Assembly: GCA_002393575.1 (NCBI GenBank)
Contig: DGSN01000036.1
Location: 5,289-69,288, forward strand
Direction: 5' to 3'
Source: Prevotellaceae bacterium UBA4361
GTDB taxonomy: Bacteria > Bacteroidota > Bacteroidia > Bacteroidales > Bacteroidaceae
Length of the DNA: 64,000 bases
Below are positions 26,822 to 36,682 of this stretch, piece after piece. The number at the start of each line of letters is the position of its first letter. The stretch's first letter is position 1. Below the pieces are notes generated by a model. The model had not been told where the DNA came from, made no database searches, and saw only the letters and a list, made by a program, of their open reading frames with translations. The position numbers and the translations under genes are program-made.

Positions 26822-29800
26822 ATGAAAACATTAAGAATTGTGAGTTTGGTATTCTTCACCATGTTGATTGCTATGAACATGGATGCCCAAACATCAAAAA
26901 ACAACAAGAAAAAGACTATGGACAATTACGAAGAATTGTGGAAGCAGATTGAGGAGTATCGAGAGAAGGACCAGCCTCGTTCTGCTGAGACGGTAGTTCT
27001 CAAAATTTACGACAAGGCGGAGAAGGAAAAGAACTTCGGGCAGCTGATGAAGGCGGGGATGATGCTGATGACGGCGCAATGCAACATCTCGCCCGATAGT
27101 GCATTATCTGCATTCGATAAGCTGGCTGCCATGCCTACGGGAAATGTGGCAGAAGAGGCCTTGAAAAATGCATTGATGTCGTCGGTATGCTCGGGCATTC
27201 CGTGGAGTATTACCTCTTATAACGAAGACAGTAGAAAGCGTTTCGATACGGGCATGAAGGAGTATGCTCGCAAGGCGATTGAGAACATGGAAGCGTTGGC
27301 TGGTGTAAGTGCCAAGGCCTACGAATCGCTTTACAAAGAGGGCGTAGATAGCCGACTCTACCAGCATGATGTGCTTTCGCTTGTAGTGCTCTTCTTGGAC
27401 AATCGCAACTCCTTTAGCTTTGAGGATAAAGTGGCAATGAACGAGAAGGCTGCGAGGATTTACAAAGATAAGGGCATGGTTGACGCTGCCAACTTGATGC
27501 AGATGAAGGCATGGGACTACCAGACGAAGTTGAAAAGCAAAAGCCAGCGATTGAGTCAGGAAGATTACGTGCAGAAGTTGAAGACTATGTACGAGCAGAA
27601 CCTCAACATGGAGACGGGTGCTGATGCCTTTGTTGAATACATGAGGAATGTGAATAACACTAAGAATACGCTAACCTACGCTCAGGAATTGGAACTTGCT
27701 CGCTGGGCGCTGAAGCAGTGGCCAGACTCCAAGCTTTCGAATACCATCAAGAATATGGAAATCGATGCGCTCAAGCCAGAGGTGAGCATCACACAAGACA
27801 ACAATTTGTATGATGATCTCTATGCCAACCAGGAATTCAGCGTGTTTATTCGTCATCGCAATGTGAAGACAGTTACGGTGAAGGTGGATGGCAAAGTGTG
27901 GAAGACACTGAATTTCCCTTACGTGGAAGGTACGGCAGAAGAATCGCAGGAGGTCGAACTAAAGATGAAGCAAGGGGCTGGAGTCCATTGGATAACACTG
28001 GAGTCGGGAGGTGTGCGTGATAAAACTCAACTGCATCTTTCGAGCATCAAGACGATGTGCTTCGTCATGCCATGGGGTGAGAAAATGGCTGTTGTAGTGG
28101 ATGCGCTCTCGGGCAGGCCTGTGGAAGGATGCAAAGTGGTAGGAACTTGGAATGAACGAGTGGGTCGAGAGTGGAAAAGCATGAAGGAGGAATACTTGAC
28201 CAACAAGAACGGAGAAGCTGTCGTTGGAAACAAGGTGAGAGAAGTAATCGCGATTCGTTGTGAAGGAGATACTTGTTCATATTGCTCATTCGGTTATTAT
28301 GGAAATTACAGAGGCAATCGGAAGAACATCATTTACCAGTGTTTCACCGACCGTGCCATTTATCGCCCAGGACAGACAGTCCATGTATCGGGATTGGTGT
28401 ATCGTCAGGATGGTGATGAAACTCAGGCTTTGAAGAATGAACATGTGGAAGTGGTTCTTTGTGATGCCAATTGGCAGGAAGTGGGAAGAACTATGGTGGT
28501 GACGGACAACTTCGGTTGTGCCAGCACCGATTTCGTCCTACCAAAGGACAGGTTGAATGGCAACTTTAGTCTTTCGTTTGGTGAAGCGAGCCACTCTTTC
28601 CGTGTGGAGGAATACAAGCGTCCTACCTTCACCGTCGAAATGGAAAAGCCTGAGGGACGCTTCTCGGTGGGTGATTCCATCGAACTGATAGGAACGGTGA
28701 AGACCTATAGTGGTGTGCCTGTTCAGGATGCCAAGGTGGAATGGGAAGTGCAGTCGGGAGTACGTAGTTTTTGGTATTGGCGATGGGATGATAATCTCGA
28801 CTATGTGGATGATGGCGAAATGCTGACCGACGAGAACGGACAATTCCGCGTGAAAGTATATTTGGACGGTGACAAGTTGGTGAACGACGACGATGAGGAA
28901 GAAGATGAAGAACGAAAGCTCTGGCGCACGCCTGATGTTCTGGTGTATAATCTGAATGCAAAGGTAACTGACTTGGCTGGCGAAACCCACGAGGGTGAAA
29001 TCAGTGTGAGAGTCAGCAAGCAGGAATTCTCTCTGCAAGTGGAGATGGAGAAGACGGCCAGCGGAGCAAAGGTGGCGAAAGGCAAGGTGAGAGCCAAGAA
29101 TGCACAGGGCGTGGATGTGCCTGCTCAGGGTGAGTGGGTACTGCAAGACGTGGATGGTAAAGAAGTTCGACGTGGCACATTCGAGGCAGGCAAGGACATC
29201 GAAATCGACCGCTTAAACGAATTGTCGTTTGGTTCCTACGACTTGAAGCTGACCGCCAAAGATTCGAAGAACAATACGATTCGCTATAAGGCAGATTTGA
29301 TATGGTGGGATGAGAAGGGAATAGGTCGCAAGATGCGTCTGAAAAACGACTTCTTCACGAGCGAGAAGGATGAGTTCTCGCCCAGCGAAGGTATCGACAT
29401 TTGGTATGCTCTGGCAGAGGAGGATGCTTTGACTTATCTCTATGTTGTCAGCAACGAAAAGATGATACTGAAGCGCATAGAGGTGAAAGGTACAGAATTG
29501 CAGAAGTTGCACCTCGACTACAAGCCAGAATATGGCGATGGAGTGACGGTGCTGATGGCATACGTGAAAAACGGAAAGACACACAGGATGGAGAAGTCTA
29601 TCAAGCTGGCTTTGCCTGTAAAGGACTTAGCATTGAGTTGGACTACCTTCCGCGACAAGCTGACTCCTGGTCAGCAAGAGACATGGACCATGCGCGTGGT
29701 GGACAAGCAAGGCAAGCCTGTTCCTGCTCAGCTCATGGCAACGATGTATGATGCATCGCTCGATGTGTACGAAAAACTCTCTTGGCCGTTTAGTTTGCAG

Positions 29801-32497
29801 TTCTATCGCAGACTCCCACGTCTATCGAGCAACTTCGCTTCTGGCGGATACTTGGGTACAATAGCACTCGATTTCAAAACGTCGCTCAAAAGAGAGATGA
29901 GTCGTGTGTTCAACTATCTCAACCCATATCAATATTCATTCCATGAATTCCGTGGCAAGTCAATGATGGTCTTTGAAGAAGAGATAGCGGTTGGTGCTCA
30001 AAGTGCGGATTTCGGAGATGAAGTCATGTATGAAAAATCAGCTAATAGGCTTGCCATCAGTGGTCCTGTGGAGACAGGTGCAGCAGTCGAAGAAGTCGTT
30101 GATGAAAACCCTCTGCTGCCAGCTTCGGGCATGAATGGGGCTGGGGAAAGCAGTCATTCTGCTCCACTTCGTGAGAACTACAACGAGACCGCGTTCTTCT
30201 ATCCAAATCTGCATACCAATGCCAATGGAGAAGTGGAGATTTCCTTCACGCTTCCTGAGAGTCTGACCGAATGGAACTTCATGGGATTGGCTCACACGAA
30301 GGACATGGACTATGGCAGCATGACGAGCAGCATCGTGGCTCGCAAGGAGTTGATGGTGCAACCAAACATGCCTCGTTTTGTGCGTCATGGCGACCAAATG
30401 AGCATTGCCTCCAGAATCATCAACCAGAGCGAAAAGACGGTGAAGGGCAAGGCTGTCATCCGTTTGCTCGACCCTGAGACGGAGAAGGAAGTGTGGAGCA
30501 ATGCGCAGAAATTCAGCGTGGAAGCAGGAAAGACCGCTTCCGTGAATTTCACCTACGACATCCCTGAGGAATACAATATGCTCATCTGTGAGATTTCGGC
30601 TGGCGACAACACTTTCTCCGACGGAGAACGCAATTGGTTGCCAATCCTCACCAACAAGAAATACCTCACTGAAACCGTGCCGTTCTACATCGAAGGCAAG
30701 GGCGAGAAGCAAGTGGATTTGAGTTCGCTCTTCAATAACAATTCCCCAACTGCCACGCAGCGCAAGATGGTGTTTGAATACACCGACAATCCTTCGTGGA
30801 ACGCAGTGATGGCGCTTCATGCCGTGGTGAATCCAGAGACTGACAATGCCATTGCTTGGTCGGCGGCACTCTATGCCAACAGCGTTGCTCAGAGCCTTGC
30901 ACGGAGAATGCCTAAGTTGCAGAACCTCATTAAGTTGTGGAGCGAGGAGAAAGGCGAGGAAACCACCTTGCAGAGCGAGTTGGAGAAGAACCAACAGCTG
31001 AAGGACATCCTCTTGCTCGAAACGCCTTGGGTGCTCGATGCGCAGGACGAGACCGAGCAACGCCATAAGCTTTGTGAACTCTTCAACGAGAACCTTCTGA
31101 ACCATCGCATTCAGCAAGCCAAGGAGAAACTCGAAAAATTGCAGTATTCGAACGGCGGTTGGGCATGGTTCGACGGCATGGAACCAAACTATTATGTCAC
31201 CCTCTCCGTTTCCGAGCACCTTGCCATGCTGAAGCATTACCTCGCTTCGCAGCATGAGGCAGACACCAAGGTCAATCAGATGGTGGAGCAAGGCTTGCAG
31301 TTCGTGGATGCCAAGGAATTGGAGTTCTACAAGAAGTATTATAAGAAGGAGAAGAAGGCAATGCCAAGCGAGAGTTCGTTCCGATGGATGTATGCCAGCT
31401 ATCTTGCTGAACACAAGATGAATACGGAGGCGCAGAGCGTGAAGGAAACTTATCTCAACCGAGTGGAAAACCGAGTGGGTGCATTGACCATGTACGGACG
31501 CGCTAACGTGGCACTTGTGCTGCAACAATCAGGCCGTAAGGAGAAAGCGAAGGAGTTCATCAAGTCGTTGGCTGAATACACGGTGACAAAGCCTGGCATG
31601 GGTCGCTATTACGACACAGAAAAGGCACATTATTCATGGATGGACTATCGCATTCCAACCCACGTGGCTGCCATGAGAGCCTTCATGGAAACAGAGAAAG
31701 AAAAATCCTTCTTGCCTGACATGCAACTCTGGTTGCTCCGTCAGAAGCAGACGCTGAAGTGGGACAATGTCATGAATACCATTCAAGTGGTGGATTTGTT
31801 GCTTACCATCTCGCCTGAGCAGACCTTCCATGAGCCTGAGTTGCCAAAAGTGGTGTTCTCTAATGAGGAACGAAGAATGACCTTAGACCTTAGTCCTCAG
31901 ACCTCAGACCTTAGACCTTCTACTGCAGGAGTGGGCTATTCCAAACTGCCTGTGCCTGCTGAAATGCTGAAGTCGAACTCTGTCAGCGTGACGAAGATGT
32001 CGGACGGCATTTCGTGGGGATGCGTCTATGGGCAGTTCCTTGAGAACCTCGATGCCGTTCAGCAGCAGTCGAGTGGGGAACTGAGCATTTCCCGCAAAGC
32101 ATACGTTGAGGTGTCGGATGGAAACGGAAAGGAATGGCGCGAACTGAAGGCAGGCGATGCTTTGTCCGTGGGCGACAAGGTGAAGATTCGCATGACGGTG
32201 AATGCCGACCGCGACATGGACTTTGTGCAGATACGCGCTCAGCACGCTGCTTGCCTTGAACCTGTGAACTTGCGTTCGGGCTATCAGTATCTGGGTGGAC
32301 GTGGCGGCTATCTTTCCCTCCATGACGCTTCTGCCGACGTGTTCTTCGATTGGTATCGAAAGGGCAGCGCAACCATCGACTTGGACTTCTACGTGACTCG
32401 TAGCGGTAATTATTCGCTGGGCGTTGCCACCGTGCAGTGCGCCTATAGTCCTGAGTTTGCAGGCCATACGAAGGGCGACAGAATCGTTGTGAAGTAG
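26822..32497 (+). CDS. Alpha-2-macroglobulin family protein (large, exported)
   Basis: A 1891-residue protein with a signal peptide (MKTLRIVSLVFFTMLIAMNMDAQ) and no lipobox Cys. After a helical N-terminal region (about 30-330), macroglobulin beta domains follow, including the MG2 bait-like segment YQCFTDRAIYRPGQTVHVSG and the A2M domain FFYPNLHTNANGEVEISFTLPESLTEWNFMGLA split by normal loops. The C-terminal third is a helical TED-like domain (NPETDNAIAWSAALYANS). The thioester motif CxEQ was not found, so it probably traps or binds without covalent thioester chemistry. In bacteria such proteins are thought to act as protease-trapping or envelope-scaffold proteins. Residues near 1686-1700 are encoded by an in-frame dispersed repeat. 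The ATG at 26822 is chosen from the promoter position. Confidence 0.88.
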   Translation: MKTLRIVSLVFFTMLIAMNMDAQTSKNNKKKTMDNYEELWKQIEEYREKDQPRSAETVVLKIYDKAEKEKNFGQLMKAGMMLMTAQCNISPDSALSAFDKLAAMPTGNVAEEALKNALMSSVCSGIPWSITSYNEDSRKRFDTGMKEYARKAIENMEALAGVSAKAYESLYKEGVDSRLYQHDVLSLVVLFLDNRNSFSFEDKVAMNEKAARIYKDKGMVDAANLMQMKAWDYQTKLKSKSQRLSQEDYVQKLKTMYEQNLNMETGADAFVEYMRNVNNTKNTLTYAQELELARWALKQWPDSKLSNTIKNMEIDALKPEVSITQDNNLYDDLYANQEFSVFIRHRNVKTVTVKVDGKVWKTLNFPYVEGTAEESQEVELKMKQGAGVHWITLESGGVRDKTQLHLSSIKTMCFVMPWGEKMAVVVDALSGRPVEGCKVVGTWNERVGREWKSMKEEYLTNKNGEAVVGNKVREVIAIRCEGDTCSYCSFGYYGNYRGNRKNIIYQCFTDRAIYRPGQTVHVSGLVYRQDGDETQALKNEHVEVVLCDANWQEVGRTMVVTDNFGCASTDFVLPKDRLNGNFSLSFGEASHSFRVEEYKRPTFTVEMEKPEGRFSVGDSIELIGTVKTYSGVPVQDAKVEWEVQSGVRSFWYWRWDDNLDYVDDGEMLTDENGQFRVKVYLDGDKLVNDDDEEEDEERKLWRTPDVLVYNLNAKVTDLAGETHEGEISVRVSKQEFSLQVEMEKTASGAKVAKGKVRAKNAQGVDVPAQGEWVLQDVDGKEVRRGTFEAGKDIEIDRLNELSFGSYDLKLTAKDSKNNTIRYKADLIWWDEKGIGRKMRLKNDFFTSEKDEFSPSEGIDIWYALAEEDALTYLYVVSNEKMILKRIEVKGTELQKLHLDYKPEYGDGVTVLMAYVKNGKTHRMEKSIKLALPVKDLALSWTTFRDKLTPGQQETWTMRVVDKQGKPVPAQLMATMYDASLDVYEKLSWPFSLQFYRRLPRLSSNFASGGYLGTIALDFKTSLKREMSRVFNYLNPYQYSFHEFRGKSMMVFEEEIAVGAQSADFGDEVMYEKSANRLAISGPVETGAAVEEVVDENPLLPASGMNGAGESSHSAPLRENYNETAFFYPNLHTNANGEVEISFTLPESLTEWNFMGLAHTKDMDYGSMTSSIVARKELMVQPNMPRFVRHGDQMSIASRIINQSEKTVKGKAVIRLLDPETEKEVWSNAQKFSVEAGKTASVNFTYDIPEEYNMLICEISAGDNTFSDGERNWLPILTNKKYLTETVPFYIEGKGEKQVDLSSLFNNNSPTATQRKMVFEYTDNPSWNAVMALHAVVNPETDNAIAWSAALYANSVAQSLARRMPKLQNLIKLWSEEKGEETTLQSELEKNQQLKDILLLETPWVLDAQDETEQRHKLCELFNENLLNHRIQQAKEKLEKLQYSNGGWAWFDGMEPNYYVTLSVSEHLAMLKHYLASQHEADTKVNQMVEQGLQFVDAKELEFYKKYYKKEKKAMPSESSFRWMYASYLAEHKMNTEAQSVKETYLNRVENRVGALTMYGRANVALVLQQSGRKEKAKEFIKSLAEYTVTKPGMGRYYDTEKAHYSWMDYRIPTHVAAMRAFMETEKEKSFLPDMQLWLLRQKQTLKWDNVMNTIQVVDLLLTISPEQTFHEPELPKVVFSNEERRMTLDLSPQTSDLRPSTAGVGYSKLPVPAEMLKSNSVSVTKMSDGISWGCVYGQFLENLDAVQQQSSGELSISRKAYVEVSDGNGKEWRELKAGDALSVGDKVKIRMTVNADRDMDFVQIRAQHAACLEPVNLRSGYQYLGGRGGYLSLHDASADVFFDWYRKGSATIDLDFYVTRSGNYSLGVATVQCAYSPEFAGHTKGDRIVVK
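31879..31920 (+). repeat. GACCTTAGACCTT-type repeat inside the macroglobulin gene
   Basis: Direct GACCT(T/C)(A)GACCTT-like units in this 42-bp stretch encode a low-complexity Thr/Leu/Asp/Ser/Pro run (TLDLSPQTSDLRPST). The reverse complement of the same type of sequence occurs in the non-coding gap 34521-34575. Reading frame is maintained. Confidence 0.7.
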
Positions 32498-32504
32498 AAA
32501 CGAT

Positions 32505-32620
32505 GGGGCACAACTCAAGTTCGTCCCCACTGTTTTGAGCGTTCGTCCCCACTGTTTTGAACGTGCATCCCCATTGTTACGAGCGTTTGTCCCCACTGCT
32601 ACGAACGTTCGTTCCCAATG
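32505..32620. repeat. 22-bp GGGGAY tandem array C
   Basis: CCCC cores start at 32525, 32547, 32569 and 32591, with a degenerate fifth (CCC at 32614), all at 22-bp spacing. The left end is the inverted unit GGGG (32505-32508) to CCCC (32525-32528) with AAC-TCAA-GTT inside. The array begins 7 bases after the macroglobulin stop codon. The rest of the gap to 32726 shows nothing else. Confidence 0.88.
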
Positions 32621-32726
32621 GGGATGCTCGTTGTCCTTTGAGTGGGTTCTGAAGATGTTTGATGTAAAGTTTATTTCAGTTTTTTTAGAACCTACCTTAA
32701 TAAAACTTAATGATTTTGTCGTTTGC

Positions 32727-32757
32727 TTGCAAAAGCGGAAGAAAAACCTTACATTTG
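32727..32757 (+). promoter_or_regulatory. Promoter of the MORN gene
   Basis: TTG (32727-32729) and TACATTTG (32750-32757) are separated by 20 bp, matching the Bacteroidetes promoter pattern. It ends 22 bases before the chosen ATG at 32780. Confidence 0.7.
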
Positions 32758-32779
32758 CATGAATTTAAAACGCAAAACA

Positions 32780-33901
32780 ATGAAAACGACTAAAAAATAT
32801 ATATATCCTCTTCTCTTTTCCATGACATTCGCCTTGCCCTCGGTGGCACAAAAAGTGACCATCGGCACCTACACCTTTCCCAAGGATGGTGCCGTCTATT
32901 ACGGAGACATGGCAAGCGGAAAGCCTAATGGAAAGGGTAAGACAAAATTCACCAATGGCGACAGCTACGTGGGCGAGTATCTGAAGGGCAAGCGACAAGG
33001 TCATGGCACCTACACCTTCTCGGACGGAGAACGCTACGAGGGTGACTGGATGGAAGACCATCAGCACGGTCATGGCATCTACTACTTTGCCAACAACAAC
33101 AAGTACGATGGTCTCTGGTACAAGGACTATCAGGAAGGACAAGGCACGATGACCTACTACAACGGCGACAAGTATGTGGGTGAATGGCATGAGGACAAGC
33201 GAGAGGGTGAAGGCACTTACACGTGGGCGAACGGCATCTTCTACCAAGGCGAATGGAAAGACGACCGTAAGCACGGAAAGGGCTTGATAGACTGGAAGGA
33301 CGGCAGTTCCTACTATGGCGATTGGGCTTACGACAACCGAAACGGACATGGTGTCTATAACTATGCAAATGGTGACAAGTACGATGGCAACTGGAAGGAC
33401 GGTGTGACGCACGGACGAGGCATCTACACATTCCGAAACGGTGACCGCTACGAAGGTGAATATGCCAACGGCGAGCGCACGGGGCAAGGCATCTTCGTCT
33501 ATGCCGACAAGCGCAAATATGTTGGTCAGTTCAAGAACGGACTCATGGATGGCTTCGGCACTTACACCTGGCCTGATGGTTCGAAATACGAGGGCTATTG
33601 GATTGAGGACAGACAGAACGGACGTGGCAAATACACGAACCGCGACGGTGACCTCTACGATGGCGAATGGCTCAATGGCGAAATGGATGGCGAGGGCGTT
33701 CTGCGCATGAGGGACGGTTCGAAGTTCAAGGGACAGTTCAAGAACGGCATGAAGAACGGCAAATGCATCGAGGAAGATGCCAACGGCATTCGCTTCGAAG
33801 GCTCTTACGAGAACGACCTCCGCAATGGCGCTTTCGTTGAGAAAGACAAGAACGGCAGCATCATCCGCCGAGGATACTACAGGCGCGGTAAGCTGGAATA
33901 G
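32780..33901 (+). CDS. Exported MORN-repeat protein (14 repeats)
   Basis: A 373-residue protein with a signal peptide (MKTTKKYIYPLLFSMTFALPSVAQ). The mature part is almost entirely 14 consecutive 23-residue MORN units of the form YxGxWxxGxxxGxGxYxxxxGx, from YYGDMASGKPNGKGK to RFEGSYENDLRNGAFVE. MORN repeats form elongated beta-sheets that bind membranes, lipids or partner proteins; no catalytic domain is attached. The ATG at 32780 is preferred because it gives a clean signal peptide and lies downstream of the promoter; an in-frame ATG at 32759 is the alternative. The protein is likely periplasmic or surface-associated. The neighbour upstream is the macroglobulin-like gene, separated by array C. 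Confidence 0.88.
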   Translation: MKTTKKYIYPLLFSMTFALPSVAQKVTIGTYTFPKDGAVYYGDMASGKPNGKGKTKFTNGDSYVGEYLKGKRQGHGTYTFSDGERYEGDWMEDHQHGHGIYYFANNNKYDGLWYKDYQEGQGTMTYYNGDKYVGEWHEDKREGEGTYTWANGIFYQGEWKDDRKHGKGLIDWKDGSSYYGDWAYDNRNGHGVYNYANGDKYDGNWKDGVTHGRGIYTFRNGDRYEGEYANGERTGQGIFVYADKRKYVGQFKNGLMDGFGTYTWPDGSKYEGYWIEDRQNGRGKYTNRDGDLYDGEWLNGEMDGEGVLRMRDGSKFKGQFKNGMKNGKCIEEDANGIRFEGSYENDLRNGAFVEKDKNGSIIRRGYYRRGKLE

Positions 33902-33920
33902 TGCGTGGCGCATTAATTAT

Positions 33921-34043
33921 TAAATGAAGAATGAAGAATGGTCGCTACGCTCCAAATGAAGAATTTATTTTACTCAATGTAATTATTATCATTCTTAATT
34001 CTTCATTCTTAATTCTTCATTCTTAATTCTTCATTCTTAATTC
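33921..34043. repeat. Palindromic AATGAAGAAT repeat, copy 2
   Basis: AATGAAGAAT units (33922-33940), core GTCGCTACGCTCCAAATGAA (33941-33960), then an ATTCTTAATTCTTC-type inverted arm (33991-34043). It fills most of the gap between the MORN gene and the YhcH-like gene. Confidence 0.8.
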
Positions 34044-34074
34044 ACTAACATCTAACTCTTAAAATAATAATATT

Positions 34075-34521
34075 ATGGTAATTGACAAAATTGAAAATCT
34101 TGCAAAGTACGTTGCATTGAATCCTTTGTTCCAGCAGGTGGTGGATTTTATTGCGCAGACCGATTTGGCAAAGCACGAAAGTGGCAAGGTGGAATTGGCT
34201 GGAAAAGACCTGTTCGCTAATTTCACGGTGGCAAAAGGTAAGACCAAAGAAGTGGCTCGACTCGAAACCCACAACGTGATGCTCGACATTCAGATTCCGC
34301 TCAGTTGCCCTGAAACTATGGGCTATACTCCACGTGCCGACTTGCCTGAGCAGCCATACAATGCAGAGAAGGACATCACCTTCTACGAGGGTTTGGCTGA
34401 ACAGTACATCACGGTTCATCCAGGCGAGTTTGCCATCTTCTTCCCTCAGGACGGACATGCTCCTTGCGTCAGCGTCCAGCCTGAAATACAGAAGGTCATC
34501 TTCAAGGTGAAGTGTTGTTGA
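34075..34521 (+). CDS. YhcH/YjgK/YiaL family protein (DUF386)
   Basis: A 148-residue beta-barrel (cupin-like) protein beginning MVIDKIENLAKYVALNP, with LETHNVMLDIQIPLSC and the C-terminal VHPGEFAIFFPQDGHAPCV, in which His and Glu side chains form the metal site of the family. Relatives include the EbgC beta-subunit and YiaL/YjgK, associated with sugar or sialic-acid catabolism. Here no sugar operon surrounds it; the next gene is glgB 119 bases downstream. The function is a guess from the family. Confidence 0.85.
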   Translation: MVIDKIENLAKYVALNPLFQQVVDFIAQTDLAKHESGKVELAGKDLFANFTVAKGKTKEVARLETHNVMLDIQIPLSCPETMGYTPRADLPEQPYNAEKDITFYEGLAEQYITVHPGEFAIFFPQDGHAPCVSVQPEIQKVIFKVKCC

Positions 34522-34575
34522 AAGGACGAAGGTCTAAGGTCAAAGGTCGAAAGTCAAAGGTCTAAAGGACGAACT
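34521..34575 (+). repeat. GGTCTAAGGTC-type repeat in the yhcH-glgB gap
   Basis: Tandem AAGGTCTAAGGTCAAAGGTC-like units; the reverse complement of the type of sequence found inside the macroglobulin gene at 31879-31920. Non-coding here. Confidence 0.65.
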
Positions 34576-34640
34576 TGAAACTACCTTGATGTGACGCAAA
34601 TCGGTAAATTGTAAATCTTTAAATCTAAAAATCAATTTGT

Positions 34641-36671
34641 ATGGCAACGAAGAAAGTACAACATATCGGACTGGTGAAGAACGATTCATGGCTCGAACCA
34701 TTCGAGGATGCTATCCGCGGACGACATGAGCACGCAGTTTGGAAGCTCAACCAGCTCACGAACAACGGCAAGCAGAAATTATCCGACTTTGCCAATGGCT
34801 ATCTCTACTACGGACTCCATCGCACCGACAAGGGCGGTTGGGTGCTGCGCGAGTGGGCACCTAATGCCACCGACATCTACGTGGTCGGCGATTTCAACAA
34901 CTGGCAGGAGCAGGACAAGTACAAGATGAAGCGCATCAAGAACTCAGGCGACTGGGAACTGAAGCTCGGTCCTCGTGCCATGAAGCATGGCGACTTGTTC
35001 AAGCTGCATGTCAAGTGGAACGGTGGAGAAGGGGAGCGAATCCCTGCCTGGATTAACCGCGTGGTGCAGGATGAGAACACCAAAATCTTCTCCGCACAGG
35101 TGTGGGCCCCCGAAACTCCTTACGTTTGGAAGAAAAAGAACTTCAAGCCAAACACTGAACCGCTGCTCATCTATGAATGTCACATCGGTATGGCTCAGGA
35201 TGCAGAAAAGGTGGGAACTTACACCGAGTTCAAGGACAAGGTTCTGCCTCGCATCATCAAGGATGGCTACAACTGCATTCAAATCATGGCTATTGCCGAG
35301 CATCCTTACTATGGCAGCTTCGGCTATCATGTGTCCAACTTCTTCGCACCAAGCAGCCGTTTCGGCACACCTGAGGAACTGAAAGAGCTCGTCGATGAAG
35401 CCCACAAGCATGGCATCGCTGTCATCATGGACATCGTACACTCTCATGCTGTGAAGAACGAAATCGAAGGACTCGGCAACTTCGCTGGCGACCCTTACCA
35501 GTATTTCAACCGTGGCGAGCGTCGCGAGCATCCGGCTTGGGATTCTCTTTGCTTCGACTACGGCAATGACAAGGTGCTCCATTTCCTCCTCTCCAACTGC
35601 AAGTATTGGCTCGAAGAATTCCATTTCGATGGCTATCGCTTCGATGGTGTCACCTCCATGCTCTACTACAGCCACGGACTCGGTGAAGCCTTCGGAGGCT
35701 ATGGCGACTACTACAACGGACATGAGGACGACGATGCCATTGCCTATCTCACTCTTGCCAACCTCGTCATCCACGAAGTGAAGCCAAAGGCTATCACCAT
35801 CGCCGAGGAAGTGAGCGGAATGCCAGGACTGGCAGCGCCATTCAAAGATGGAGGCTACGGCTTCGACTACCGCATGGCAATGAACATCCCTGACTACTGG
35901 ATTAAGACCATCAAGGAGCTGAAGGATGAGGACTGGAAGCCTTCATCCATGTTCTGGGAAACCACCAACCGCCGTGCCGACGAAAAGACCATCAGCTATG
36001 CAGAAAGCCACGACCAGGCACTTGTGGGCGACAAGACCATCATCTTCCGCCTCATTGATGCCGACATGTACTGGCACTTCAAGAAAGGCGATGAGAACTT
36101 CATGGCGAACCGAGGCATTGCGCTCCACAAGATGATTCGTCTGCTCACGGCTTCCACCATCAACGGAGGCTACCTCAACTTCATGGGCAACGAATTCGGA
36201 CATCCAGAGTGGATTGACTTCCCTCGCGAAGGCAACGGATGGAGCTACAAGTACGCACGCCGTCAGTGGAACCTCGTCGATAACCACGAACTCTGCTACC
36301 ACTATCTCGGCGACTTCGACGAAGCCATGATTAAGCTCATCGGAGGCGTGAAGAATTTCCAGAAGACACCTGTGCAGGAAGTGTGGCACAACGATGGCGA
36401 CCAAATCCTTGCCTTCTCACGTGGCGACCTCCTCTTTGTCTTCAATTTCAGTCCAAACCGCTCTTACACTGACTACGGATTCATCGTTCCGCAGGGAGCC
36501 TACGACGTGGTGCTCAACACCGACTCCAAGCTCTACGGCGGAAATGAATTGGCAGACGACAGCGTGCGCCATTTCACCAACTACGACCCAATCTACGAGA
36601 AAGACGGCAAGGGCTGGCTCAAGCTCTACATTCCTGCCCGTAGTGCAGTGGTACTGAAGAAAGCAGACTAA
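34641..36671 (+). CDS. glgB: 1,4-alpha-glucan branching enzyme
   Basis: A 676-residue GH13 enzyme that makes alpha-1,6 branches in glycogen. The N-terminal CBM48 domain (GWVLREWAPNATDIYVVGDFN) is followed by the catalytic barrel with IVHSHAVKNEIEGLGNF, GYRFDGVTSMLYY (nucleophile Asp), ITIAEEVSGMPG (acid/base Glu) and YAESHDQALVGDK. The C-terminal beta domain closes the protein. The sequence type and length resemble the eukaryotic/GH13_8 group rather than E. coli GlgB, consistent with the GT3 glycogen synthase nearby. It is expected to act in the cytosol with the synthase (46.1 kb) and phosphorylase (47.9 kb). Confidence 0.95.
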   Translation: MATKKVQHIGLVKNDSWLEPFEDAIRGRHEHAVWKLNQLTNNGKQKLSDFANGYLYYGLHRTDKGGWVLREWAPNATDIYVVGDFNNWQEQDKYKMKRIKNSGDWELKLGPRAMKHGDLFKLHVKWNGGEGERIPAWINRVVQDENTKIFSAQVWAPETPYVWKKKNFKPNTEPLLIYECHIGMAQDAEKVGTYTEFKDKVLPRIIKDGYNCIQIMAIAEHPYYGSFGYHVSNFFAPSSRFGTPEELKELVDEAHKHGIAVIMDIVHSHAVKNEIEGLGNFAGDPYQYFNRGERREHPAWDSLCFDYGNDKVLHFLLSNCKYWLEEFHFDGYRFDGVTSMLYYSHGLGEAFGGYGDYYNGHEDDDAIAYLTLANLVIHEVKPKAITIAEEVSGMPGLAAPFKDGGYGFDYRMAMNIPDYWIKTIKELKDEDWKPSSMFWETTNRRADEKTISYAESHDQALVGDKTIIFRLIDADMYWHFKKGDENFMANRGIALHKMIRLLTASTINGGYLNFMGNEFGHPEWIDFPREGNGWSYKYARRQWNLVDNHELCYHYLGDFDEAMIKLIGGVKNFQKTPVQEVWHNDGDQILAFSRGDLLFVFNFSPNRSYTDYGFIVPQGAYDVVLNTDSKLYGGNELADDSVRHFTNYDPIYEKDGKGWLKLYIPARSAVVLKKAD

Positions 36672-36682
36672 GCGTAAAGAAA

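Noticed and set aside
32535..32762. Short open frame across array C
   Set aside because: It is repeat-derived, ends at the promoter region of the MORN gene and has no conserved features.
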